From Spartobacteria bacterium UBA695 (GTDB taxonomy: Bacteria > Verrucomicrobiota > Verrucomicrobiia > Chthoniobacterales > Chthoniobacteraceae): a stretch of 13,674 nucleotides of DNA. The translations under genes and the position numbers were made by a program. The notes under the pieces were generated by a model. It saw only the letters and a list, made by a program, of their open reading frames with translations. It searched no databases and was not told the DNA's origin. The DNA is taken from the NCBI GenBank assembly GCA_002298145.1, contig DBMP01000020.1, positions 1 to 13,674 of the forward strand. The letters run 5' to 3'. Below are positions 6,031 to 12,685 of this stretch, piece after piece. Position 1 is the stretch's first letter. The number at the start of each line of letters is the position of its first letter.

Positions 6031-7302
6031 ATGGCAAATACCGTTCTTGTGGGTGCCCAATGGGGCGACGAAGGCAAAGGCAAAATCATCGATTTTCTGA
6101 CCGAAAAAGCGGACATCGTCGTCCGTAGCCAGGGAGGCAACAACGCGGGGCACACCGTGCTCACGGGTGGCCAAAAGTACGTCCTCCACCTGATCCCCTC
6201 GGGCATCCTCCACCCGGGCAAGCAGAACGTGATCGGCAACGGCGTGGTACTCGACCCGGTTTCGCTCGTCGAGGAGATCGAAGGCCTGCGCGCCGTGGGG
6301 ATCGCCGTGACCCCGGAAAATTTGATTTTGAGCGACTGCGCTCACCTGGTCATGCCCTACCACCGCGCGCTCGACGCCGCCAAGGAGCTCGCCAAGGGCA
6401 AGAACAAGATCGGCACCACCGGCCGCGGCATCGGGCCGACCTACGGCGACAAAGTGGCCCGCACCGGACTGCGCCTGGCCGACCTGATGCAGGCAGAGCT
6501 TTTCTGCTCCAAACTGGCCACCCGCGTGGAGGAAGCCAACGCGCAGCTCATCTCTATGGGCGCGAAGCCGGTCTCCTTCGACGAGGTAAAGGCCTCCGCG
6601 CTGGAAGCCGGAGCGAAACTCCGCCCGTTCGTCGTCAACACGGTCCTCTATTTGAACAAGGCGCTGAAAGCCGGGAAGAACATGCTCTTTGAAGGCGCCC
6701 AGGGGACCTTCCTCGACATCGACCACGGCACCTACCCTTACGTTACCTCTTCCAACACCACGGCTGGCGGCGCCTCCACCGGCTCCGGCGTACCGCCGCA
6801 CCGCATCGACTCCGTGCTCGGCGTCATGAAGGCCTACACGACCCGCGTGGGCGAAGGCCCCTTCCCGACGGAGAACGCCGAGATCGCCGACCTGCTCCAC
6901 GGCATGGGCCGCGAATTCGGTGCCACCACAGGCCGCGCCCGCCGCTGCGGATGGTTCGACGCCGTCTCCACCCGCTACGCCTCCATGGTCAACGGCATCG
7001 ACGAGATCGCCATCACGAACCTGGACGGCCTCGACACGGTCAAGACGATCAAGATTTGCGTCGCCTACAAGCTCGACGGCCAGGAACTGGAAGTGCCCCC
7101 CTCGGATTTCCAGCTCCTCACCTCCTGCGAACCGGTCTACATCGAGATGCCCGGTTGGGAAACCCCGACCGACCAAATCAAGACCTTCGCCGAGCTGCCC
7201 AAGAACGCGCAAGCCTACGCGCTCAAGATCGCCGAGCTGACCGGCGGCAAGCTCATCATCGTAAGCACGGGCGCCCAGCGCGATCAGACGATCTTGGTCT
7301 AA
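6031..7302 (+). CDS. purA: Adenylosuccinate synthetase
   Basis: A 423-residue enzyme joining IMP and aspartate with GTP to give adenylosuccinate, the first committed step of AMP synthesis, acting in the cytoplasm as a homodimer. Signatures are all present: the GTP-binding P-loop GDEGKGK (12-18) with catalytic D13, NNAGHT with H41, GTTGRGIGP (about 128-136) for IMP binding, FEGAQGTFLDIDHGTYPYVTSS (only part of which is diagnostic, around 225-245), VGEGPFPTE and GATTGRARRCGWFD. Length is typical for bacteria (about 425-430). The ATG at 6031 has no Shine-Dalgarno and is preceded by TTTTTTTACC. A strong hairpin with a T-run sits just upstream, suggesting attenuation. A terminator follows at 7341-7372, so the gene is likely transcribed alone. 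Confidence 0.98.
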   Translation: MANTVLVGAQWGDEGKGKIIDFLTEKADIVVRSQGGNNAGHTVLTGGQKYVLHLIPSGILHPGKQNVIGNGVVLDPVSLVEEIEGLRAVGIAVTPENLILSDCAHLVMPYHRALDAAKELAKGKNKIGTTGRGIGPTYGDKVARTGLRLADLMQAELFCSKLATRVEEANAQLISMGAKPVSFDEVKASALEAGAKLRPFVVNTVLYLNKALKAGKNMLFEGAQGTFLDIDHGTYPYVTSSNTTAGGASTGSGVPPHRIDSVLGVMKAYTTRVGEGPFPTENAEIADLLHGMGREFGATTGRARRCGWFDAVSTRYASMVNGIDEIAITNLDGLDTVKTIKICVAYKLDGQELEVPPSDFQLLTSCEPVYIEMPGWETPTDQIKTFAELPKNAQAYALKIAELTGGKLIIVSTGAQRDQTILV

Positions 7303-7316
7303 AAGAGGCTTTTCCC

Positions 7317-7343
7317 ACCGAGGACACCGCGAACACGGAGAAA
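7317..7343 (+). repeat. Three tandem degenerate 9-mers
   Basis: ACCGAGGAC, ACCGCGAAC and ACGGAGAAA follow one another directly after the purA stop. The phase and the ACCGAGGACAC motif resemble short dispersed intergenic repeats I have seen in diverse bacteria; this is recollection, not a search. The last unit overlaps the left arm of the terminator. Confidence 0.45.
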
Positions 7344-7372
7344 GGCAGGAGGTCATTTTTTCCTGTCTTTTT
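7341..7372 (+). terminator. Intrinsic terminator after purA
   Basis: AAAGGCAGGA (7341-7350) pairs with TCCTGTCTTT (7361-7370), giving 10 bp with one G-T pair, around a T-rich loop, with further T residues after it. It lies 38 nt past the purA stop and 43 nt before the uppS start. A direct repeat GAGTTC-AT-GAGTTC (7376-7389) follows. No uppS promoter is obvious. Confidence 0.55.
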
Positions 7373-7414
7373 CCTGAGTTCATGAGTTCCTGATCAAAAT
7401 TCCAAAAAATACCG

Positions 7415-8137
7415 ATGTTCCCCAAATCACCCGCCACCCGCCCGGTTCCCCGGCACATTGCCATCATCATGGACGGCAACGGCCGCTGGGCCCGGGGCAA
7501 GGGGCTCGAACGCCTGAACGGGCACGAGCGCGGGGCCGAGGCGGTGCGCGACTGCGTGAAGGGCTGCCGCGAGCTGGGCGTGGAGTACCTGACGCTCTAC
7601 GCCTTCTCAACCGAGAACTGGCAGCGGCCCAAGGCGGAAGTCGCGGGCCTCATGAAGCTGCTGGAGCGCTTCATCGGCAAGGAAATCCCGGAGCTGGACG
7701 CCCAGGGCGTGCGGCTCCAGGCCATCGGAAAGCTGGAAGATCTCCCCGCCTCCACCCGCAAAGCGCTGGAGGCGGCCATCGCGGCCACGGCCCACAACGA
7801 CAAGCTCACCCTGGTCCTGGCGCTGAGCTATTCCAGCCGCGTGGAGATCGTCGAAGCGGTCCGCGAAATCGCCCGCGAAGCCCGGGAGGGGAAGCTCGAT
7901 CCCGAAGCCATCGACGCCGCGCTTTTAAGCTCCCGGCTCTATACCTGCGCCTACCCTGACCCCGATCTTCTGATCCGTACCTCGGGGGAAATGCGACTTT
8001 CTAATTTTCTTCTCTGGCAACTCAGCTATACAGAGTTCTATATTACCTCCACTTTGTGGCCGGATTTCAGGAAAGGCGACTTGCTGGAAGCCGTCGACGC
8101 CTACAGTAAACGCCAGCGCCGGTTCGGAGGAATTTAA
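7415..8137 (+). CDS. uppS: Isoprenyl transferase (undecaprenyl diphosphate synthase)
   Basis: A 240-residue cis-prenyltransferase that extends farnesyl diphosphate with isopentenyl diphosphate to form the C55 lipid carrier for peptidoglycan and surface polysaccharides; it is a peripheral cytoplasmic membrane dimer. HIAIIMDGNGRWA (14-26) contains catalytic D20 and the G-N-G-R-W diphosphate-binding loop. GHERG (36-40) and LTLYAFSTENWQRP follow. The C-terminal signature DPDLLIRTSGEMRLSNFLLW binds IPP. Length is normal (about 240-255). The usual downstream partner cdsA is absent; instead a sigma-54 activator gene begins 12 nt later, so the two are probably co-transcribed. There is no Shine-Dalgarno before the ATG. 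Confidence 0.96.
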   Translation: MFPKSPATRPVPRHIAIIMDGNGRWARGKGLERLNGHERGAEAVRDCVKGCRELGVEYLTLYAFSTENWQRPKAEVAGLMKLLERFIGKEIPELDAQGVRLQAIGKLEDLPASTRKALEAAIAATAHNDKLTLVLALSYSSRVEIVEAVREIAREAREGKLDPEAIDAALLSSRLYTCAYPDPDLLIRTSGEMRLSNFLLWQLSYTEFYITSTLWPDFRKGDLLEAVDAYSKRQRRFGGI

Positions 8138-8149
8138 AAAGACCCTTTA

Positions 8150-9592
8150 ATGGCAGATAAGTCCCAGACCATCCTTGTTGTAGACCCCGATAGCGATTTT
8201 CTCGACTGGGTTCGAAAGCAGCTCGAGACCCCGCAGATCAAGGTCCTTACAGCATCCGCCTCCGACGAAGCCTTCCGGATTTACTGCGAAACCTCCCCCG
8301 ATCTCCTCATTACCGAGACGCACCTCCAGCCCTTCAGCGGCCTGGAACTGCTGGTGCGGGCCCGGCAGCGCGACACGAACGCGATGGTGATCCTGACCAG
8401 CGCCTTTGGGACGACGCAAACGGTCATCGAGTCGATGAAGCTCGGCGCGTTCGACTTTATCCGCAAAGAAGGCCTGCCCTTTAATTTGAAGCACGTGGTC
8501 AACGCCGCGCTCACCGAACAGGAGCAAATGCGCTCGGCGGTGACCTTCAAGCCGCAGCTGACCGTCGAGCAGCACCAGGACAGCATCGTGGGCCAGTCGG
8601 CGGCCATGCAGCAGGTCTTCAAGATGATCGGCCGCGTCTCCCACTCCGACGCCCCCGTGATGATCACCGGCGAGAGCGGCAGCGGCAAGGAACTCGTCGC
8701 CCGGGCCCTCCACACCTACAGCCAGCGCTCCGCCAAGGACTTTATCGCCATCAACTGCGCGGCCATCCCCGAGCAGCTCCTGGAAAGCGAGCTTTTCGGC
8801 CACGAAAAAGGGGCCTTCACCGGAGCCGTCGTCCAGCGGGCCGGGCGCTTCGAGCAATGCAACGGCGGGACGCTCTTCCTGGATGAGATCGGCGACATGC
8901 CCATCGCCATCCAGAGCAAAATCCTGCGCGTATTGCAGGAAGGGGAATTTTCGCGCGTCGGCGGCAACGAAACGCTGCATACCGACGTGCGCATCGTAGC
9001 CGCGACGAACAAGAACCTGGAGCAGGAGGTCAGCAAAAAGACCTTCCGCGAGGACCTCTTCTACCGCCTCAACGTCGTACGCATCCAGCTTCCGCCGCTG
9101 CGCCAGCGCGTGGAGGACATCCGGCTGCTGGCCGAGTACTTCCTGCAAAAGGTGGCTTCCAAGAAGCACTTACCGCGGCTGCGCTTGAGCGAAGAGGCCA
9201 TCCGGCTCATGGAGTCCTACGCCTGGCCGGGCAACGTCCGCGAACTGGAGAACACCATCCAGCGGGCGACCGTACTGGCCACCTCCGACGTGATCCTGCC
9301 CAAGGACCTCCCGCTGGGGAGCGTCAACGTCCCGCTCGAATCGGAAATGGCAGACGGCGTCGCCTCGGTGGAGATGACCAAGGAGAGCGCGCTCGAATTT
9401 TTGCTCCAGACGGCCCAGGCCGACCCGACGATCCAGCTCCTTCCCTGGCTGGAACGGGAATTCACGCTCCATGCGATGAAGATCACCAAGGGCAACCAGG
9501 TTCGCGCCGCGAAATTGCTCGGCATCACGCGGGCGACCTTGCGCAAACGGATCGAGATCTTCGGAATTACCAAAGAGACGAGCATTTCGTAG
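8150..9592 (+). CDS. NtrC-type sigma-54 activator with non-canonical receiver
   Basis: A 480-residue bacterial enhancer-binding protein. Domains: receiver (about 5-122), AAA+ ATPase (about 143-375) and a C-terminal Fis-type HTH (about 436-474). The AAA+ part is intact: Walker A GESGSGKE (174-181), the sigma-54-contacting GAFTGA loop (221-226), Walker B TLFLDE (241-246), and FREDLFYRLNVV and WPGNVREL motifs. Thus it should hydrolyse ATP and remodel sigma-54 RNA polymerase. The receiver is degenerate: D12 is followed by P13 rather than an acid, and the phospho-acceptor position in PDLLITETHLQPFSG is E56, not Asp. The switch Thr/Ser (T83/S84) and K106 persist. It may therefore be active without phosphorylation or respond to another signal. 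No histidine kinase adjoins it. GGAGGA lies 17 nt before the ATG, too far for a normal ribosome binding site. Confidence 0.95.
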   Translation: MADKSQTILVVDPDSDFLDWVRKQLETPQIKVLTASASDEAFRIYCETSPDLLITETHLQPFSGLELLVRARQRDTNAMVILTSAFGTTQTVIESMKLGAFDFIRKEGLPFNLKHVVNAALTEQEQMRSAVTFKPQLTVEQHQDSIVGQSAAMQQVFKMIGRVSHSDAPVMITGESGSGKELVARALHTYSQRSAKDFIAINCAAIPEQLLESELFGHEKGAFTGAVVQRAGRFEQCNGGTLFLDEIGDMPIAIQSKILRVLQEGEFSRVGGNETLHTDVRIVAATNKNLEQEVSKKTFREDLFYRLNVVRIQLPPLRQRVEDIRLLAEYFLQKVASKKHLPRLRLSEEAIRLMESYAWPGNVRELENTIQRATVLATSDVILPKDLPLGSVNVPLESEMADGVASVEMTKESALEFLLQTAQADPTIQLLPWLEREFTLHAMKITKGNQVRAAKLLGITRATLRKRIEIFGITKETSIS

Positions 9593-9619
9593 GGACCATC
9601 GGGACGATAGAGGGGTCCC
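9592..9619 (+). terminator. Hairpin at the 3' end of the activator gene
   Basis: GGGACC (9592-9597) and GGTCCC (9614-9619) are complementary around a 16-nt loop, immediately at the stop codon. No T-run follows, so intrinsic termination is uncertain. The same GGGACC recurs at 9805-9810, so GGTCCC could instead pair across the hairpin array and enclose it. Confidence 0.3.
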
Positions 9620-9627
9620 ATTGCCCT

Positions 9628-9840
9628 CGTTACGAATCTCCAGATTCGTAACGCAAGCTGTCTCAGGAATCTCTGATTCCACAGACTCGCTGGACGAATC
9701 AAAGATTCGCAGACAAAAGACGCTGCCTTTCTCCCCTTCTCGTTCCCAAACTCCATTTGGGAACGCCATTGCTCCGGCAACTCGATTGCCGCAATGAGAG
9801 TTGCGGGACCAAGTGCGTGCCGAAATAGAGTTTCGGCACG
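9628..9840. repeat. Array of CTCNA-loop hairpins (family 1)
   Basis: Consecutive palindromes with unlike stems and alike loops. 9628-9653: a 12-bp perfect stem centred on CTCCA. 9666-9680: GGAAT-CTCTG-ATTCC. 9695-9709: CGAAT-CTTTG-ATTCG when read on the minus strand. 9741-9765: CGTTCCCAAA-CTCCA-TTTGGGAACG. 9767-9796: a bulged stem with GGCAA-CTCGA-TTGCC at its tip. 9791-9804: GCAA-TGAGAG-TTGC. 9816-9840: CGTGCCGAAA-TAGAG-TTTCGGCACG, whose loop reads CTCTA on the minus strand. Each stem pairs with itself but not with its neighbours. No coding sequence covers this stretch. Confidence 0.85.
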
Positions 9841-9880
9841 AGGTGAAAAGATATTTGATTTTCACACAAGGCCAAGCCAA

Positions 9881-9943
9881 CGCGCTGGGAGCATTGAACC
9901 CCCAGCGCGCGGTCGCGTCTGATGACGGGCTTCCTACGGCGGG
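9881..9943 (-). repeat. Box-plus-hairpin repeat, copy B (family 2)
   Basis: Read on the minus strand: box CCCGCCGTAGGAAGCC (9943-9928), CATCA, then CGCGCTGGG-GG-TTCAATG-CT-CCCAGCGCG. The plus-strand arms are 9881-9889 and 9901-9909, extended by one G-C and one G-T pair to 11 bp. The box and loop are identical to copy A at 5772-5835, while the stem is different yet still paired. The rest of 9944-10059 is AT-richer than its surroundings and shows only a weak AAAAAGT/ACTTTTT stem (9997-10011). Confidence 0.8.
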
Positions 9944-10059
9944 CATAGAATATAGGAAAAAATGGCCCCAAGTATTCCCATGAAGAATATTCGTAAAAAA
10001 AGTTACTTTTTCCGTGCTCGGATGGAATTTGGGATATACTTAAAATTAAACTCCGCACC

Positions 10060-10086
10060 TTGACGCATGACGTTATGCGTTATACT
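10060..10086 (+). promoter_or_regulatory. higBA promoter with palindromic operator
   Basis: TTGACG (10060-10065) and TATACT (10081-10086) are 15 nt apart. Between them lies the inverted repeat ACGCAT-GACGTT-ATGCGT (10063-10080), placed where a HigA-type repressor would block polymerase. The GTG of the toxin remnant is at 10095, only 8 nt after the -10, implying a leaderless or near-leaderless transcript. The 15-nt spacer is shorter than optimal. Confidence 0.55.
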
Positions 10087-10094
10087 ATTCCTCA

Positions 10095-10352
10095 GTGATT
10101 CAATCGTTCCGCTCGAAAGAGACCGAAAAGATTTGGCTGGAGATCCCGTCACGAAAGCTGCCTCGGGAGATTCAGCGCTGGCGTTGCGCAAATTGATCTG
10201 TCTCAATCAAGGGCACCTCTGGAAACCGGCTTGAAGCCCTTAAAGGCAATCGGGCCGGGGCCCACAGCATCGGCATTAATGACCAATGGCGTATCTGCTT
10301 TGTTTGGCATGACGGAGACGCCCACGAGGTAGAGATCGTCGATTACCACTAA
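10095..10352 (+). pseudogene. higB: Broken HigB/RelE-type toxin gene
   Basis: The toxin of a HigBA addiction module (a ribosome-dependent mRNA endonuclease in the family) is recognisable but split over two frames. From GTG 10095 the frame reads VIQSFRSKETEKIW and SRKLPREIQR, then hits TGA at 10194. The family sequence continues two bases out of frame (ALRKLICLNQ, 10181-10210) and returns to the first frame at 10221 with GNRLEALKGNRAG, INDQWRICFVWHDGD and EVEIVDYH, ending with TAA at 10350. The simplest reading is a 1-nt loss near 10179 and a loss of roughly 23 nt near 10211-10220, together about 24 nt; adding these back gives about 93 residues, the usual size. Unless this is an assembly error, no active toxin is made. 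The intact antitoxin gene starts 7 nt after the remnant's stop. Confidence 0.8.
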
Positions 10353-10359
10353 AAACACC

Positions 10360-10668
10360 ATGAGCACCGCCCATCTTCACGACATCACGCCGGGAGAAAT
10401 TCTCCAGGAGGAATACATGGTCCCCATGGGGCTTTCCCAGAATGCGCTGGCTCGCGCTTTGGGCGTCCCCGCGCGCCGGATCAACGAGATTATTCACGGG
10501 AAACGGGCCATCACGCTCGATACGTCTCTGCGGCTCGGGCGCTTTTTTGGCCAGTCGCCCCGATTTTGGCTTAATACACAGATTGAGTGCGATATGCGCA
10601 AAGCCGCCGCGTTGGTGGAACGGATTAACCGAGAAGTGCAGCCGTTTTCACCGGCCCACGCCGCGTAA
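10360..10668 (+). CDS. higA: HigA-family antitoxin / XRE transcriptional regulator
   Basis: A 102-residue HigA-type antitoxin. ITPGEILQEEYMVPMGLSQNALARALGVPARRINEIIHGKR follows the family plan: PGEIL near 11-15, the HTH with LSQNALARALGVPARRINEI (25-44), HGKRAIT (46-52), then LRLGRFFGQSPRFWLNTQ (57-74), which is the conserved C-terminal helix region. In the family it neutralises HigB and represses its own promoter. Here the toxin is broken while the antitoxin is full length with no damage, so selection may now act on its regulatory role. The stop is 4 nt from the pabC start, placing HigA in one transcript with pabC and pabB under the promoter at 10060-10086. The ATG lacks a Shine-Dalgarno. 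Confidence 0.93.
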   Translation: MSTAHLHDITPGEILQEEYMVPMGLSQNALARALGVPARRINEIIHGKRAITLDTSLRLGRFFGQSPRFWLNTQIECDMRKAAALVERINREVQPFSPAHAA

Positions 10669-10672
10669 ATTC

Positions 10673-11467
10673 ATGGCGGACCAGTCTTTCCTTTCGACCG
10701 GCTCCGAGTTTGAGCCCCGCAAGGCGCTGCCTCTCACCGACCGCGGCTTCCGCTACGGGATGTCTTTTTTCGAAAGCGTGGCCGTGCGCGGCGGGCGGGC
10801 GGAGTTTCTGGAGGGGCATCTGGCCCGGCTGGAGGCGGCTTGTGCCAAGGTCGGGTGGGCGGTCGATACCGGCGTTCTTCAACAGGCGGGAAAACAGCTC
10901 GAAGCGCTCGCGCATTCCTCCCCCACCCCGCTCTTTTCCCGGATTTACGTGACGGCGGGCGACGGCGGACCGGCGGACCCGGTGACGGCACCCCGGGTTT
11001 TGGTTTTCGCGGAGCCGCGCGCCAACCCGGTGGCCCATTCGGTCGCCGTGCGGGTGCATCCGGAGCCGTTTTTGCCAGTGCTGGGCGGGCTCAAAACGGC
11101 TAATTACTGGGCCAATGCGGAGGCTCTCCGGCAAGCGCGTGCGGAGGGCTCTGGCGAGGCGCTGCTCTTTAATCCGCTCGGCGAGTTGGTCTCGGCCTGC
11201 ATGGCGAATGTTTTCGTAGAGCTGGATGGGGCTTGGATCACGCCGCCCACGGCCCAAGGGGCACGCGATGGCGTAACCCGCGAGTGGGTGCGGCGGCAGC
11301 GCACGGTGGAGGAACGCCCCATCCGCCGAGAGGATCTGGTACGCGCCACGGGCGTTTTCCTCACAAGCTGCTGGTCCGGGCCGGTGCCGGTTTCCGCGCT
11401 GGACGGGCGGGCGCTCCCGACGGCCTTTGCCGAAGCGCTTGGGGCGGAGTTTTTTCAACGGCCATGA
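10673..11467 (+). CDS. pabC: Class IV aminotransferase, probable aminodeoxychorismate lyase
   Basis: A 264-residue PLP enzyme of fold type IV. It probably converts 4-amino-4-deoxychorismate to p-aminobenzoate and pyruvate for folate synthesis. FRYGMSFFES (26-35) is the usual N-terminal motif. LKTANYW contains the PLP lysine K141. FNPLGELVSACMANVF (166-181) is the conserved E-x(6-8)-N-V-F phosphate-cup segment, and GVTREWV (200-206) matches the G-[IV]-T-R motif. Branched-chain or D-amino acid aminotransferases share this fold, but the directly overlapping pabB favours the lyase. The open frame runs further upstream, but that part overlaps higA; ATG 10673, 4 nt after the higA stop, is the natural start. 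The stop overlaps the pabB start as ATGA. Confidence 0.88.
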   Translation: MADQSFLSTGSEFEPRKALPLTDRGFRYGMSFFESVAVRGGRAEFLEGHLARLEAACAKVGWAVDTGVLQQAGKQLEALAHSSPTPLFSRIYVTAGDGGPADPVTAPRVLVFAEPRANPVAHSVAVRVHPEPFLPVLGGLKTANYWANAEALRQARAEGSGEALLFNPLGELVSACMANVFVELDGAWITPPTAQGARDGVTREWVRRQRTVEERPIRREDLVRATGVFLTSCWSGPVPVSALDGRALPTAFAEALGAEFFQRP

Positions 11468-12636
11468 ACGCGCTCTGCCCGGAAGAGGTTGCGTCGCGGT
11501 TCCACCGGGAGCCGGGGTTTGTGTTTTTCGATACGGCGCTCACGGCACCCGGCGCGGAGGCGGCTTCGCTGATCGCGGCCCGGCCACGGCTGACGATTCG
11601 CGGGGCGTCCGATGCCGACTGGCGCATTCTCAAGGAAACGCTCGCGGCCCAGCGGGGCGAAGGGTTCGCAGCGGGGTGGATCGACTACAACGGGGCGTTT
11701 TGCTTCGGATTTTATGACCTGGTGCTGCGGTTTGACCATCGCGCGGGCACGTGGCGCGGGGAGCCCACGGGTTGGAGCGAATCGACGGCGGCGATGGAGC
11801 CGGTGGGGCCGCTTCCGTTCGCCGCCTCGATGCCGTGCGCGGACTACATGCAGCGGGTGCGCCGCGCGCAGGAATACATCGCTGCGGGGCACATCTACCA
11901 GGTCAACCTCGCCCACCGCTTCGCCGCTCCGTGGCCAGGCGGGGACCCGTTCGCGCTTTACACGGAGCTGCGCCGCTGCTCGCCCGCACCTCACGCGGCA
12001 TACCTGGCGTTTCCGGAACGAACGGTCCTTTCGTCGTCGCCGGAGCTGTTTTTAAAGATCGACGGGCGGCGAATAACGACCCGTCCGATCAAAGGGACGC
12101 GGCCTCGGTTCGCCGATCCGCAGGCCGACGCCCGGAGCGCCGCCGAGCTAATCGCCAGCCCCAAGGAGCGCGCTGAGCTGATCATGATCACCGATCTGGA
12201 GCGCAACGACCTCGGCCAAGTCTGCGCGTTCGGCTCCGTGCGGGCCAGCGAGGTGCTGAAACTGGAGCGCTACGAGCAGGTTTACCACCTTGTCTCAACC
12301 GTCGAGGGGGAGCTGCGCCCCGGCGTGGACGCGGTAACCGCCCTGCGCGCCTGCTTCCCCGGAGGCTCGATCACCGGCGCGCCGAAAAAGCGGGCCATGG
12401 AGATTATCCGGGAGCTGGAGCCGGAGCCGCGCGGGCTTTTCACGGGGGCCGTCGGGTATTTCGACTTCAACGGCTCGTGCCAGTTCAACATCGCCATCCG
12501 CACGCTGTTGATCGAGCGGGGCGAGGCGCATTTCCACGTCGGCGCGGGGATCGTGGCCGATTCGGACCCGCTCGCGGAATGGGAAGAGACCCTCCACAAA
12601 GCCGCTGGCATCCGCCGGGCCGCCCATTCGATTTGA
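11464..12636 (+). CDS. pabB: Aminodeoxychorismate synthase component I
   Basis: A 390-residue chorismate-binding enzyme that aminates chorismate to 4-amino-4-deoxychorismate. PIKGTRPR carries the Lys characteristic of PabB, where anthranilate synthase TrpE has PIAGT. Other motifs: YQVNLAHRF, SSSPELFL, IMITDLERNDLG, CFPGGSITGAPKKRAMEII and GAVGYFDFNGSCQFNIAIRT with the Mg2+-binding acids downstream. It is shorter than E. coli PabB (453) because the N-terminal region is reduced, as in many bacterial homologues. A glutaminase partner (PabA/TrpG) is not in the window and must be supplied from elsewhere or replaced by ammonia. ATG 11464 overlaps the pabC stop by 4 nt, indicating translational coupling; longer in-frame upstream reading overlaps pabC and is not used. 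Confidence 0.95.
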   Translation: MNALCPEEVASRFHREPGFVFFDTALTAPGAEAASLIAARPRLTIRGASDADWRILKETLAAQRGEGFAAGWIDYNGAFCFGFYDLVLRFDHRAGTWRGEPTGWSESTAAMEPVGPLPFAASMPCADYMQRVRRAQEYIAAGHIYQVNLAHRFAAPWPGGDPFALYTELRRCSPAPHAAYLAFPERTVLSSSPELFLKIDGRRITTRPIKGTRPRFADPQADARSAAELIASPKERAELIMITDLERNDLGQVCAFGSVRASEVLKLERYEQVYHLVSTVEGELRPGVDAVTALRACFPGGSITGAPKKRAMEIIRELEPEPRGLFTGAVGYFDFNGSCQFNIAIRTLLIERGEAHFHVGAGIVADSDPLAEWEETLHKAAGIRRAAHSI

Positions 12637-12685
12637 TCTTGGCGCATTCCGTCGATATTTTGCCCCCTAACAGCCGCTGACCGCC

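Noticed and set aside
5437..7500. A 687-codon minus-strand frame that would fuse a long protein to the XRE domain
   Set aside because: Everything before about residue 605 is antisense to purA and uppS and has shadow composition; only the terminal 81 residues are a real HTH protein.
8147..9169. A 340-codon minus-strand frame opposite the sigma-54 activator
   Set aside because: It is antisense to intact receiver and AAA+ coding sequence and matches no family I recognise.
9592..9840. CRISPR array
   Set aside because: The units are palindromes with different stems and unequal spacing; there is no constant direct repeat and no cas gene.
9593..10094. Sigma-54 promoter for an activator target near the activator gene
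   Set aside because: By eye no convincing GG-N10-GC element of the TGGCAC/TTGCW type was found here or ahead of other genes in the window.
10442..10672. N-terminal extension of the pabC frame
   Set aside because: It overlaps higA in another frame, and the class IV aminotransferase fold begins just after ATG 10673.
11233..11463. N-terminal extension of the pabB frame
   Set aside because: It lies within pabC, and the 4-nt ATGA overlap gives a natural coupled start at 11464.
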